A DNA stretch of 64,000 nt from Nocardioides sambongensis (lineage in GTDB: Bacteria > Actinomycetota > Actinomycetes > Propionibacteriales > Nocardioidaceae), in contig NZ_CP041091.1 in the NCBI RefSeq assembly GCF_006494815.1, positions 2,556,501-2,620,500 on the forward strand, in the 5' to 3' direction. The notes beneath the pieces were generated by a model. It had not been told where the DNA came from, searched no databases, and saw only the letters and a list, made by a program, of their open reading frames with translations. A program made the translations under genes and the position numbers. Below are positions 50,591-62,056 of the stretch, piece after piece. Numbering within the stretch: position 1 is the stretch's first letter; every line of letters begins with the position of its first letter.

Positions 50591-51720
50591 TCACTCCTCC
50601 GCCCCGTGGATCCGGCCGGTGCGCGACGCCAGCGGCTCGCCGGTGCCGCCCCACCGTCCGGCGACGATCTCGGCGGCGATGCTGATCGCGGTCTCCTCCG
50701 GGGTCCGGGCACCGAGGTCGAGGCCGATCGGACTGGAGAGGCGGGCCAGGTCGGGGTCGGTCAGGCCCGCTTCGCGGAGCCGGGCGAGCCGGTCGTCGTG
50801 GGTGCGGCGCGACCCCATCGCCCCGATGTAGCCGACCTCGGGCAGCCGCAGCGCCACCTCGAGCAGCGGCACGTCGAACTTCGGGTCGTGGGTGAGCACC
50901 GTCATCACGGTGCGCCGGTCGATCCTGCCCGCCTCGGCCTCGGCGGCCAGGTAGCGGTGCGGCCACTGCACGACCACCTCGTCGGCGCCGGGGAAGCGGC
51001 TGGCGGTGGCGAAGACCGGGCGGGCGTCGCACACGGTGACGTGATAGCCGAGGAAACCCCCGACGCGGGCCACCGCCGCAGCGAAGTCGATCGCCCCGAA
51101 GACCAGCATCCGCGGTTTGGGCGCGAAGGCCCACACGAAGACCCGCATCCCCTCGCCGCGCCGCTCGCCGTCCGGGCCGTAGACCAGGGTGGCGCTGTGC
51201 CCGGACGCGAGCAGCCCGAGGGCATCGTCGCGCACCGCGTCGTCGATCCGCGGACTGCCCAGCGAGCCCGTGGTCGTGCCGTCCTCGGCGCGCAGCACCA
51301 TCCGGCGACCCACGTGCCCGGCCTCGGGGTGCTCGACGACGGTGGCCACCGCGACCGGTCGGCCGGCGTCTATGTCGGCGGCGATCGCACCGAGCTCGGG
51401 GAACGTGGTGCGGTCGACCTTCTCCACGTAGACGTCGAGGATCCCGCCGCAGGTGAGTCCCACCGCGAACGCGTCGTCGTCGGAGACGCCGTAGCGGTGC
51501 AGCACCGGGACACCGCTGCCGACCACCTCCTGCGCGAGGTCGTAGACGGCCCCTCGACGCACCCGCCGGAGACCGAGCCGACCGCGGAGGCGTCCGGTCC
51601 GACCAGCATCGAGGCGCCCGGCGGCCGGGGCGCGGAGCGGAAGGTGGCCACCACGGTGCCCACGCCGACGCTCTCGCCCGCCTCCCACCACCCCAGCAGC
51701 TGCGGCAGCACCTCACGCAT
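50591..51720 (-). CDS. XdhC-family Moco maturation protein, with an apparent frameshift
   Basis: ATG 51720 gives MREVLPQLLGWWEAGESVGVGTVVATFRSAPRPPGASMLVGPDASAVGSVSGGCVEG, the XdhC N-terminus. The frame is lost at the four-C run 51550-51553 (plus strand), and the adjacent frame continues AVYDLAQEVVGSGVPVLHRYGVSDDDAFAVGLTCGGILDVYVEKV to the C-terminal XdhC NAD-like fold (MLVFGAIDFAAAVARVGGFLGYHVTVCDARPVF; TPEETAISIAAEIVAGRWGG). One extra base makes a protein of about 376 residues. XdhC/CoxF proteins insert sulfurated Moco. ATG overlaps the coxE stop by 8 nt. Confidence 0.85.
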
Positions 51721-52846
51721 CGGCGATCACCTCCAGCAGCCGGGTGTAGGTCGCCAGCGAGTGTCCGGCGAGGAAGTCGTCGACGTGGGGCAGCACCGCG
51801 ACGATGCCGCCCTGCACCGGAAGGTACCCGTCCTTGCCCCGGTGCGGGTTCACCCAGACCAGCCGGTGCGCCACCCGGTGCAGCCGCTCGACCTGCTCGC
51901 CGAGCAGCGCCGGGTCACCCCGCTCCCAGCCGTCGCTGACCACGACCACCACCGCACCCCGTGCGAGGCCGCGACGGCCCCACCGGTCGTTGAACGCGGC
52001 CACGGTCTCCCCCAGCCGGGTCCCGCCGGACCAGTCGGGCACGGTGCGTCCCGCGGCCGCCAGCGCTCGCTCCGGGTCGCGTGCCCGCAGCGCACGGGTC
52101 AGGTGGGTGAGCCGGGTGCCCAGGCTGAAGACCTCGACCTGGCCGACGGCCCCGGCGACGACGAGTCGCTGGCCGAGGCGGAGCAGCAGGTCGGCGTACC
52201 CGCTCATCGAGCCGGAGACGTCGAGGAGCAGCACCACCCGACGCGGCCGCACCCCGCGACGGCGGCGGTGCACCCGGTCGGGCTCGCCCATCCGGCGCAG
52301 GCTGGCGCGCAGGGTACGCGAGGCGTCGACCTGCCCCCTCCGGTGCGGCGTACGACGCAGCGCCACCCGGGTGGGCAGGCGGACCGGCAGCGCGCCCACG
52401 ATCGCGGCGAGCATCGCTCGCTCCGCCTGGTCCAGCGTGGCGACGTCGCGGTGGCGCAGGATCTCGACCGCGCTGGCCGCCGCCCGGACCGGGTCGTCCG
52501 GCTCGTCCTCGTCGGCTCGGCCGCCCGGGCCGTCCCGCAGCTCGTCGGGGAGCAGCGCACGGGGTGGGCGTTCCCGGGGCCGCGGGCTGCCCGCCGGGTC
52601 GGCCAGATCGGCTCGGAACCACTCCTCGAAGACCCGGTCGTGCCGGTCCAGGTCGTCGCGCGAGGCGCAGAGCGTGGCGCGACCCGCGAACCGGGTCGCG
52701 GCCGGGTCGCCGACGCCGACGATCGAGGCGGCCTCGAGGTAGGCGCGGGCACGGTCCGAGGTCACCCCCACGCCCGCCGCGCGGACCGCGTGGGTGAAGC
52801 CGAGCAGCACCTCGTCGATGCCGGTCCCGGTCTCGGTGCCGCTCAT
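51713..52846 (-). CDS. coxE: CoxE-like VWA-domain protein
   Basis: 377 residues. Helical N-terminus, basic centre (RRTPHRRGQVDASRTLRASLRRMGEPDRVHRRRR) and a VWA_CoxE domain with a canonical MIDAS, LLLDVSGSMSGY, followed by FSLGTRLTHLTRAL and VVVVSDGWERGD. With the MoxR ATPase CoxD it matures the hydroxylase metal centre. It starts 4 nt after coxD. Confidence 0.9.
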   Translation of the reverse strand: MSGTETGTGIDEVLLGFTHAVRAAGVGVTSDRARAYLEAASIVGVGDPAATRFAGRATLCASRDDLDRHDRVFEEWFRADLADPAGSPRPRERPPRALLPDELRDGPGGRADEDEPDDPVRAAASAVEILRHRDVATLDQAERAMLAAIVGALPVRLPTRVALRRTPHRRGQVDASRTLRASLRRMGEPDRVHRRRRGVRPRRVVLLLDVSGSMSGYADLLLRLGQRLVVAGAVGQVEVFSLGTRLTHLTRALRARDPERALAAAGRTVPDWSGGTRLGETVAAFNDRWGRRGLARGAVVVVVSDGWERGDPALLGEQVERLHRVAHRLVWVNPHRGKDGYLPVQGGIVAVLPHVDDFLAGHSLATYTRLLEVIADA

Positions 52847-52850
52847 CGGC

Positions 52851-53738
52851 TCACGCCGCCAGCATCCGGTCCAGCGCGGCCTTCACCCGATCGGCGTCGT
52901 CGCGATACTTCACCAGCGCGCCGAGCGTGCGGGCCGCGGTCTCCAGGTCCAGCTCGGCGGTGCCCAGGTGGTGCAGGGCGCGCGCCCAGTCGAGGGTCTC
53001 GGCGACACCGGGCGGCTTCAGCAGGTCGGTCCCCGCGCGCAGCTGCTGCACGACGGCGACCACCTGGCGGGCCAGGGCCTCGCCGACCTCCGGCGCCCGG
53101 GACCGCACGATCGCGACCTCCCGGTCCAGGCCGGGATGGTCGATCCAGTGGTAGAGGCAGCGTCGCTTGAGCGCGTCGTGCAGCTCGCGGGTGCGGTTGG
53201 AGGTCAGGATCACCGTCGGCGGCACCGCCGCGCGGATCGTGCCCAGCTCGGGGATGGTGACCTGGTAGGTGGCCAGCACCTCGAGCAGGAACGCCTCGAA
53301 CTCGTCGTCGGCACGGTCCACCTCGTCGACGAGCAGCACCGCCGGCGCACGCTGCAGCGCCGAGAGCACCGGCCGGGCCAGCAGGAAGCGCTCGTCGTAG
53401 AGGCTCCGCTCGGCCTCCTCCACGCTGGCGGCGTCCCCGCGGCGGTCGGCGGCCAGGGCCTCCAGCGCACGCAGGTGCAGGATCTGGCGCGGGAAGTCCC
53501 AGTCGTAGAGGGCCTGGGTGGCGTCGATGCCCTCGTAGCACTGCAGCCGCACCAGCGGCTGGTCGTTGGCCGCCGCGAGCGCCTCGGCCAGCGCCGTCTT
53601 CCCGGTGCCGGGCTCGCCCTCGAGCAGCAGCGGGCGCTGCATCTCGAGCGCCAGGAAGAGCGCCGTGGCCAGGTCCTCGTCGGCGAGGTATCCCGTCCGC
53701 TCCAGGCGGGCGGCCAGGTCTGCGACGCGGGCGTTCAT
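52851..53738 (-). CDS. coxD: CoxD-like MoxR AAA+ ATPase
   Basis: 295 residues. Walker A EGEPGTGKTALAEALA, Walker B VLLVDEVDRAD, LTSNRTRELHDALKRRCLYHWIDHPG (sensor and arginine-finger region). CoxD in Oligotropha-type systems helps build the active site of CO dehydrogenase. TAGCCT sits 6 nt before ATG 53738, but its TAG is also the stop codon of the upstream gene, so a promoter there is uncertain. Confidence 0.92.
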   Translation of the reverse strand: MNARVADLAARLERTGYLADEDLATALFLALEMQRPLLLEGEPGTGKTALAEALAAANDQPLVRLQCYEGIDATQALYDWDFPRQILHLRALEALAADRRGDAASVEEAERSLYDERFLLARPVLSALQRAPAVLLVDEVDRADDEFEAFLLEVLATYQVTIPELGTIRAAVPPTVILTSNRTRELHDALKRRCLYHWIDHPGLDREVAIVRSRAPEVGEALARQVVAVVQQLRAGTDLLKPPGVAETLDWARALHHLGTAELDLETAARTLGALVKYRDDADRVKAALDRMLAA

Positions 53739-53747
53739 GGGGCGAGG

Positions 53748-54350
53748 CTAGGGAGTGGTGCGTTGGTCACCGGTTGGCCGATCGACGTCGCGCCCGGTCG
53801 CGAGGTCACCGCACTCGACCGCCGCGACGTGCTGCGTCGCCAGGTAGTCGCGGGCGCCGCGGTCGCCGCCCAGCGACGCCAGCAGCGGCGCCCAGTGGTC
53901 GCAACCGATCAGCACCGGGTGGCCCGGCCGCCCCTCGTACGACGCCCGGGCCAGCGCCGTGGGACCGCCCGGCGCCTGCGCCAGCACCCGCCCGACCACG
54001 TCGGCGCCGACGTCGGGCAGGTCGACGAGGTGGACCAGGACCGCGTCCGCGGCGGTGCCGTCCAGGGCGGTCAGACCGGCCCGCAGCGACGCCCCCATCC
54101 CGCTGGCCCACCCGGTGGCCTCGACCACCTCGACCAGCTCGGCCGACGCCCCGGGCGGCAGTCCCTCGAGCAGCCGACGCGCCCGTGCCGCCTCCGCGCC
54201 GAGCACCACCGTGATGCCCGTGCACCCGCCCTCGTGCAGGACGGCCACCGCACGGTGCAGCCAGGGCCGGCCGCTCGCGTCGCGGACCAGCGCCTTGGGC
54301 CGACCCATCCGACGCCCGGCGCCGGCGGCGAGCAGCAGTGCGTGGGTCAT
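53748..54350 (-). CDS. MobA/MocA-like nucleotidyltransferase
   Basis: 200 residues. MTHALLLAAGAGRRMGRPKALVRD is the NTP-transferase signature (LxAGxxxRMGxxK); LVHLVDLPDVGADVV supplies the metal-binding Asp pair and GRPGHPVLIG the later motif. In this context a molybdopterin cytidylyl- or guanylyltransferase giving MCD for CoxL is likely. First gene of the minus-strand cox maturation run; 9 nt to coxD. Confidence 0.85.
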   Translation of the reverse strand: MTHALLLAAGAGRRMGRPKALVRDASGRPWLHRAVAVLHEGGCTGITVVLGAEAARARRLLEGLPPGASAELVEVVEATGWASGMGASLRAGLTALDGTAADAVLVHLVDLPDVGADVVGRVLAQAPGGPTALARASYEGRPGHPVLIGCDHWAPLLASLGGDRGARDYLATQHVAAVECGDLATGRDVDRPTGDQRTTP

Positions 54351-54361
54351 GGCCCGACCCT

Positions 54362-54397
54362 GCCATGTCGGGAGCCATGTCGGGAGCCATGTCGGGG
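54362..54397. repeat. Three tandem copies of a 12-bp unit
   Basis: GCCATGTCGGGA occurs three times (the last ends GGG), just upstream of the nucleotidyltransferase start and 33 nt from the hsp70-like stop. Intergenic. It carries repeated ATG codons but no plausible short gene. Confidence 0.8.
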
Positions 54398-54429
54398 GCC
54401 ACACCGAGAGCCGCGCCGGAGCCGGATGC

Positions 54430-56385
<1,956 letters not shown>

Positions 56386-56492
56386 GGTGTCCTCCTGGAC
56401 CGGTCCCGAGGTGGGACGCGGGATGGTGGTGGCGGGTGGTGGGCGGGGGACCCGTCGACGCGGTCGCCGGCTCCGATCGTGCGGACGATGCG

Positions 56493-56504
56493 GGGGATGT
56501 CCCC
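56493..56504. promoter_or_regulatory. GGGGA-N2-TCCCC palindrome in the hsp70/acidic-protein divergent region
   Basis: GGGGATGTCCCC lies 25 nt upstream of the -10 (TATGCT, 56529-56534) of the plus-strand gene, next to the -35 position, and upstream of the hsp70-like gene on the other strand. A near-identical GGGGATTCCCC is found upstream of the iniB-like gene (61968-61978). Candidate shared activator site, perhaps for the LuxR-type regulator. Confidence 0.4.
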
Positions 56505-56540
56505 TAACGTCCGGGGCCGCGGGCTTCCTATGCTGCTGGG

Positions 56541-57140
56541 ATGGAGCCGTTGCGGGAGGTGTTCGCCAGGCTGGCCGCCGGAGGCTCCGGCGCCGGCGAG
56601 GCCGACGCGCTCGCCGGCCTGGAGCCGGAGCTGGTGGCCGAGGCGCTGGTGGGATACGCCGACACCGCGCCGATCGAGGTCGCCGAGCACCTCGAGGGGT
56701 TCGTCACCGGAGCCACCGCCGGTGACGCGGACGCGGACGCGGTCCGGGCCGGCCTCGACCTGCTCGCCCACGCCCCGCGACCGGGGGACGAGGAGCTCGC
56801 CGACGACCTGCTCGGCCCCGCGGTGCCGACGGACCCGACGTCCGAGCCGGCATCCGACAGCGGGCCGGCCGCAGACCTGGACGGGGAGCTGGGCAGCGGG
56901 CTCGACCTGGGCTTCGGCACCGGCACGACCGAGATCGACCTGCCCACGCCCGAGGATGTCGCCGAGGTGGCCGACGAGCCCGCCGCGGCGTCCGACCCGG
57001 AGCCCGGGACGGACGACCCTCCGTTCGACGACGCCGCCGCCGGCGGATGGCTGGATCTCGGTGACCCGGCGGCTCCCGACGGTTCCGAGGGCGACGGGCG
57101 CGACGGCGAGGCGGCCGACGACGCCGAGACCGGCGAGTGA
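56541..57140 (+). CDS. Acidic protein of unknown function in the ini-like locus
   Basis: 199 residues, strongly acidic, no membrane segment or signal. The first about 85 residues look helical (MEPLREVFARLAAGGSGAGEADALAGLEPELVAEALVGYADTAPIEVAEHLEGFV); the rest is Asp/Glu/Pro/Gly-rich and probably disordered. TATGCT 6 nt before the ATG points to a leaderless mRNA. Divergent from the hsp70-like gene and convergent with the iniC-like gene (14 nt apart). No family recognised; a partner of the Hsp70 or GTPases is a guess from position. Confidence 0.7.
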   Translation: MEPLREVFARLAAGGSGAGEADALAGLEPELVAEALVGYADTAPIEVAEHLEGFVTGATAGDADADAVRAGLDLLAHAPRPGDEELADDLLGPAVPTDPTSEPASDSGPAADLDGELGSGLDLGFGTGTTEIDLPTPEDVAEVADEPAAASDPEPGTDDPPFDDAAAGGWLDLGDPAAPDGSEGDGRDGEAADDAETGE

Positions 57141-57154
57141 GCCGCGCATCCGGA

Positions 57155-58623
57155 TCACCGCCAGCCGTACTGGTCGGCGAGCAGGCCCTCGCAGGACTGG
57201 ATCACGACGCGCGCGGCCGCGGCGAGCTGGTGGTCGGTCATCGGGCTCTCGGCGCGGCGCTGCCAGCGGGCGAGCGCGGCCGCGGCCTCCTGCCGCACGG
57301 TGCCGTCGTCGGCGTCGGCGGCGAGTCCGAGGCGGACCGCCGGCTGCACACCCTGGCCGCCCACCAGGCGCTCGGCCTCGACCAGCACCTGCGGCCGGCC
57401 GTCGACCCAGCCGGCGCGGATCGCGGCCAGCACCCGCAGCTCGCGGAACGCGTGCGCGGACGCCACGATCCGCTCGACCTCCGCGACGATCCGGTCGCCG
57501 CCGGCCCCGGTGACGACCGCGCCAGCCCCTCCAGCGCGAGCAGCGCGGAGCGGCACTTGAGCACGTCGGCGCGCTGCCAGAACATCGACTCCAGCACCGC
57601 GCGCAGGTCGTCGATGCCGCTGCGCTCCAGCAGGGTCGCGGCGAGCTGCGACGAGGTCCCCACCACCCGGTGACGGACCAGCGAGACGGCCAGCCGGACC
57701 CCGAACAGCCCGAACCTGTCCAGCAGGTGCCGTCGCGCCTCCGGCGACAGGTCGAGCTCCGGCGCCGGACCGACGAACCGGTCGACGGTCAGCAGCAACC
57801 GCTCCGCCGTCGGTACGTCGAGCCGCGCGACGGCGCTCACCATGGCGAACTCGGCCTCGGTGAGGGTCGCCCCGGTCTCCGCGAGCAGCCCGGCCACCGG
57901 CACGACGGTCTGCACCATCCGCCGCACCGTCGGGTCCGCCGACATCCGGGCGGCGACGTCGCGCGCGGAGCCCATCGCGTCGAGGCGGCCCGCCCCGACC
58001 TCGTCGGCCCGGGAGAGGACCCCGATGGCGTTGACCGGGTTCACCCGGCTGACCGCGTCGTCGTGGAAGGCCCGCAGGAAGTCGACGTCGTCCAGGTGGA
58101 GGTGGCGCACCAGGTAGAGCACCGCGTCCGCCGGAGTCGGCTCGTCCTCGGCCGCGATCAGGTCCCAGGCCCGCCGCGCGGTGTTCTCGGTGAGCGACCC
58201 GATCCCCGGGGTGTCGATCAGCGTCGCGGTGCGCAGCCCCCGGGAGGGCCACTCGACCACCAGCCGGGCGACCTGCTCCGGTGCCAGGTCCGCGAGGTCG
58301 ACCCGGACCGCCGTCTCGGTGCGTTCGAAGCGCAGCTGGCGGGGCGGGGCGTCGTACGGCTCCGCGGTCACCCGGCTGGTGTGGCTGTCGGCGTACCAGG
58401 TCACCACCCGGGTGCACTCCCCCGCGTCGGTGGGAGCCAGCCGGTCGCCGGCCAGCGCGTTGAGCAGGGTGGACTTGCCGGCCTTGACCCGGCCCGCCAC
58501 GGCGAGCCGCAACGGTTCGGCCAGCCGGCGCTCGAGGAGCGCGAGGCGCTCCCGGTCGGCCGGTGCCCGATATTCCTCGGTCGCGGCCGCCAGCAGCGTC
58601 CGGGTCTCCTGCAGGATGCTCAT
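57155..58623 (-). CDS. iniC: Dynamin-like GTPase, IniC-like, with an apparent frameshift
   Basis: ATG 58623 overlaps the iniA-like stop (ATGA). P-loop GRVKAGKS at 44-51, switch DTPGIGSL, base-recognition region LSRADE. The frame is lost near 57517-57525 after SALLALEGLA; the adjacent frame continues VVTGAGGDRIVAEVERIVASAHAFRELRVLAAIRAGW to the stop. One added base gives about 489 residues, close to mycobacterial IniC (about 493). Dynamin-like proteins remodel membranes. Position after IniA-like and IniB-like genes supports the name. Without repair the last about 120 residues are lost. Confidence 0.82.
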
Positions 58624-60442
58624 CGCGCGACCTTCTCCGCCTGCTCGCGCAGGGTCCGCAGCCGCTCCAGCTCGGCGTCGACGTCGGCCAGGCGCCGCTT
58701 GCGGTCCTGCTCGCCGGTGCGCGCCACCTCCGAGGCCCGCTGCAGCGCGACCGCATTGGACGCCTCGATCTGCTGGGCGAGCTCGGAGTAGTGGTTGCGC
58801 AGCTGGCGCTGGACACCGCGGAGCGTGTCGCGGGACTCCTTGCTCATCACGAAGCCGATCTGGTCGCAGTAGGTGCGCACCGCCGCGACGCCCTGGCGCT
58901 GGCGGGACTCCCGCTGACGCTTCTTCTCCTCCTTGAGGCCCTTGTGCCCCATCACCAGTGCGATGCCGAGGGCGATCGGCCCGAGGGTGACCCCGAGCGT
59001 CATCCCGAGCATGATGAACATGACGGTGCCGCCGTAGCCGCTGCGCAGCACGGTCATCGCCTGCTTGCCCGCCCCCATCCGGGACAGCTCGATCTTGTGC
59101 TCGACCTCCTCGCCCACCACGGTGGCGCGTGGGTCGGGCAGGGCGATCCGGTTGAGCACGTCGCCCGAGGCGTCGCGGAAGTGCTCCCCGACCAGCTCGG
59201 AGAGGTCGACGGCGCGCCGGCGCAGCAGCTCGAAGTTGGCCAGCATCTCCCGGGCCACCTCGGCCTGGAGCCACGACTGCATCTCGCCCCAGGTGTCGGC
59301 CGGGTCGGTCTGCTCGATCGCCTCGCCGGCGGCCGCCACCACCTCGCGGATGCGGCGGCGCAGGTCGTGGTCGATGTCGGCGTTGAGGTCGGCGATGCCG
59401 TCGGAGAGCGTCTGGTTCCACTTCGCCGCGGCGGATCGCAGGCCCTTGACCTGCTCCTGGACCAGGGTGAGCTCGGCGACCACGCGGGCGGCCTCCTCGG
59501 GGTCGGCGAGCGCCGCCCGCTCGGCACGGAACTGAGCCTCCAGCTGGGCGCAGGTGGTGACCACGACCGCGGCCGCGTCCGCGGCCAGCCTCTCCTCGAC
59601 GCTCCCGCCGACCCGCTCCTGCAGTGCCCGGACCAGGTCGGGGAAGCCGGACTCGGCGTCCAGCGCGGCGTCCGCCTCGCGCAGCGCGGCCTCGCGCAGC
59701 GGCGAGGCGACCGGGACCACCCCGTGGTCGATGCCGGCCTCACGCAGCCGCCGGTCGGTGCGGTCCCTGATCTCCCGCCACGCGGGTAGAGGTCGGTCTT
59801 GGTCATCACACAGACGACGGCGCCGCACACCGCGCGCGCCTGGACCAGGAAGTCGAGCTCGGCGCGGGTGAGCTCCTGGGACGCATCGGTCACGAAGACC
59901 AGCGCCTGGGCCAGCGAGGCCGCGGCGAGCGTGGCCGCGGCATGGGCGGAGCCGAGTCCGCCGACACCCGGGGTGTCGACCAGCACCACCCCGCCCCGGA
60001 GCAGCGGGCGGGGCACGCACACCTCGGCGCCGATCGCCCGCGTCTCGGCGGCCGCGCCGTCGGAGCGGTGCTCGAGCACGACGTCCCGGAGCCGGCCGAG
60101 CTCCACCGGGACCCGACGCAGCGGCTCGGTGGGGTCGGGCCGGCCCTCCTCGCGCACCAGCAGCGCTGCGGCCGGGCGCTCGCCGTACCGGAGGTAGGTC
60201 GGGATGGCGGTGGCGATGTCGTCGTCGACCGGGCACACCGCGGCCCCGACGAGGGCGTTGACCAGCGAGCTCTTCCCCTGCTTGAACTCACCGACCACCA
60301 CCACGTGCACCGAGGGTTCGGCGAGGCGGCGCCGGGCCCGGTGGAGCGGCTCGGCGAGGTCCGCGCGGTCGAAGGCCTCGCAGGCGCGCAGACCGTGGTC
60401 GACCAGTGCCTCCGCCCGGTCCATGATGGGGTTCGCGGCCAT
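58620..60442 (-). CDS. iniA: Dynamin-like GTPase, IniA-like, with an apparent frameshift
   Basis: ATG 60442 has GAGGAG 6 nt upstream. P-loop GEFKQGKS at 51-58, switch DTPGVGGLGS at 156-165, TKTD at 214-217. The frame is lost at about 59779-59785 right after TKTDLYP; the adjacent frame continues AWREIRDRTDRRLREAGIDHGVVPVASPL, a helical bundle, a hydrophobic membrane-insertion segment (GTVMFIMLGMTLGVTLGPIALGIALVMG) and a coiled-coil end. One added G gives about 607 residues, near mycobacterial IniA (about 640). IniA is a dynamin-like membrane-fission protein linked to isoniazid and envelope stress. Confidence 0.82.
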
Positions 60443-60478
60443 GACGTGCTCCTCGGATGCTCGGTTGCTGCTCGTGTC

Positions 60479-60538
60479 GCGCCCCGGTCAGCGGGGCGCA
60501 CGGGTGCACGGACCGGAGTCGCCCGGCCCGTGCACCCG
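60479..60538 (-). promoter_or_regulatory. Two hairpins between iniB- and iniA-like genes
   Basis: In transcription order after the iniB-like stop: an 11-bp perfect stem (60501-60511 with 60528-60538, 16-nt loop) and a 7-bp perfect stem (60479-60485 with 60493-60499). No T run. Probably lowers expression of the GTPases relative to IniB or marks a processing site. Confidence 0.5.
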
Positions 60539-60555
60539 CCCGCGTCCGTGGTTCC

Positions 60556-61887
60556 TCACATGCCCGCTTCGGTCATGTCCGCCGTGTCGGTGGCCGGCGG
60601 CTCCGGCTCCGGCGCCGGCGGAGCCACGTACGCCGGCTCGACGGGCGCGACGTCGACGTCGACGATCTCGTCGGCCGACCCGGTCGCGTCCCCCTGGTTG
60701 GCCAGCGCCGAGCCCTCGTCGAGCTCGTTGTCGGAGGTGTTGGCCGCGGCGTCACCCTGCGCGACGTCGTCGAGCTCGGACTGGTTGTTCGCGTTCTGCG
60801 AGTCACCGAAGTTCAGGTTGAGGTTCACGTCGCCGCTGTCCCCACCCGTGGTGCCCCCGACACTCCCGCCGCCGGCGTAGCCGCCGGACCCACCGTCGCC
60901 CGAGGTTCCCGCGCCGCCGGACCCGCCGGCGCCTCCGGTGGCGGTCGCGCTACCGCTGCCGCCGTCCTTGCTGTCGAACAGGCCGCCGCCGCTGAACAGG
61001 CCGCCGCCACTGCCGCCGCCCGCGCTCTCCGCGGTGGCCGCTCCGCCGGCCGCGCCGGCACCCCCGGTGGCCGCACCCGAGCCGCCCCCGGTCGACGTAC
61101 CTCCGGCGCCACCAGTGCCGCCGGTGGTGTTCCCGGAGCCGGTGTCGATGTCGATCCCGCCCATCAGCCCGGAGTTGGTGCCGAAGTTGGCGTCGTTGGC
61201 GTCGCCGTCCACCTGGTTGATGTCGCTGTTGTGGTCGCCCACGACCGCGTTGTCGACGTCACCGTCGGCGATGATCCCGTGGTTCTCCCCGGTGTTGATC
61301 GGCGCGCTGACGTCCTCGGCGATCACCGAGCCGTTGTCCGCGGTGAGCTTGTCACCGTGGACCTGCTCCTGGATCACGTTGTCGCCGGTGTTGGCCTGAC
61401 CGTGGTTGTCCCCGTCGATGATCTGGGCGCCGTCGCCGGTGGCGGCGTTGTGCACGTCGTGGCCGGCGGCCACCGACCCGTCACCCACCGCGACGCCCTC
61501 GTTGTCGTCGCCCGCGAACGAGCCGTCGCCCTCGGCGTGGTTGCTGCTGACGTCGACGTCGTTGTTCGAGCCGAAGACGTTCACGTCGGTCGAGTGGTCG
61601 TCGAAGTACTGGTTCGTCACCTGGCTGACCTGCTGGATGGTGTCCCCGGAGGGGTGGTAGCCACCGCCCCAGCTGCCGCCACCGCCGCCGCCGCTGTGCG
61701 GGACGGCCTGGTGGACCACCTGGTCGATGTCGACGCCGGCGGTCTCGCACCGGTCGAGTCCGTGGGCCGCGAACGCCCCCTCCGGATCGGCCAGGAACGC
61801 CTCGGTGGTCTGCTCGTCGCCGAAGACGCTCTGGAAGAAGTCGACGAGCTGGTCGTGCACCGCCGACGTCACATTGATGTTGTTCAT
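60556..61887 (-). CDS. iniB: IniB-like glycine-rich protein
   Basis: 443 residues from ATG 61887 (GAGGAG 6 nt upstream). Residues 1-60 fit the IniB N-terminal domain (VHDQLVDFFQSVFGDEQTTEAFLADPEGAFAAHGL). Residues 95-250 carry irregular repeats of the type GD-N-x-(hydrophobic) with Asn/Asp/Gly turns (AVGDGSVAAGHDVHNAATGDGAQIIDGDNHGQ), suggesting a beta-solenoid. 250-350 is Gly/Ser/Ala-rich, 350-443 acidic then Pro-rich. No signal peptide or membrane segment. In mycobacteria IniB is induced by cell-wall inhibitors with IniA and IniC. Confidence 0.82.
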   Translation of the reverse strand: MNNINVTSAVHDQLVDFFQSVFGDEQTTEAFLADPEGAFAAHGLDRCETAGVDIDQVVHQAVPHSGGGGGGSWGGGYHPSGDTIQQVSQVTNQYFDDHSTDVNVFGSNNDVDVSSNHAEGDGSFAGDDNEGVAVGDGSVAAGHDVHNAATGDGAQIIDGDNHGQANTGDNVIQEQVHGDKLTADNGSVIAEDVSAPINTGENHGIIADGDVDNAVVGDHNSDINQVDGDANDANFGTNSGLMGGIDIDTGSGNTTGGTGGAGGTSTGGGSGAATGGAGAAGGAATAESAGGGSGGGLFSGGGLFDSKDGGSGSATATGGAGGSGGAGTSGDGGSGGYAGGGSVGGTTGGDSGDVNLNLNFGDSQNANNQSELDDVAQGDAAANTSDNELDEGSALANQGDATGSADEIVDVDVAPVEPAYVAPPAPEPEPPATDTADMTEAGM

Positions 61888-62056
61888 CTCGATCTCCTCG
61901 TTGGGGTGCTCCGGCTTGTGCCGGGGCTGTGCGTTCGATCCTTCGCCGAAGTCGCGGCGGGCGGATCGGGGATTCCCCCCTGCTCTCGGATCACCGACGG
62001 GGGGTGGGTGATACCGCTGCCGACCGGGAAGGGGGTTGCGGCGGCGTGGCGCCTGC
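61888..62056 (-). promoter_or_regulatory. iniB-like gene upstream region with palindromes
   Basis: This 169-bp gap between the regulator stop and the iniB-like start holds GGGGATTCCCC (61968-61978) and, 12 nt further upstream, an inverted repeat ATCACC (61990-61995) and GGTGAT (62007-62012) with an 11-nt spacer. No clear -10/-35 pair was seen. These are the best candidate operators for the adjacent LuxR-type regulator. Confidence 0.45.
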
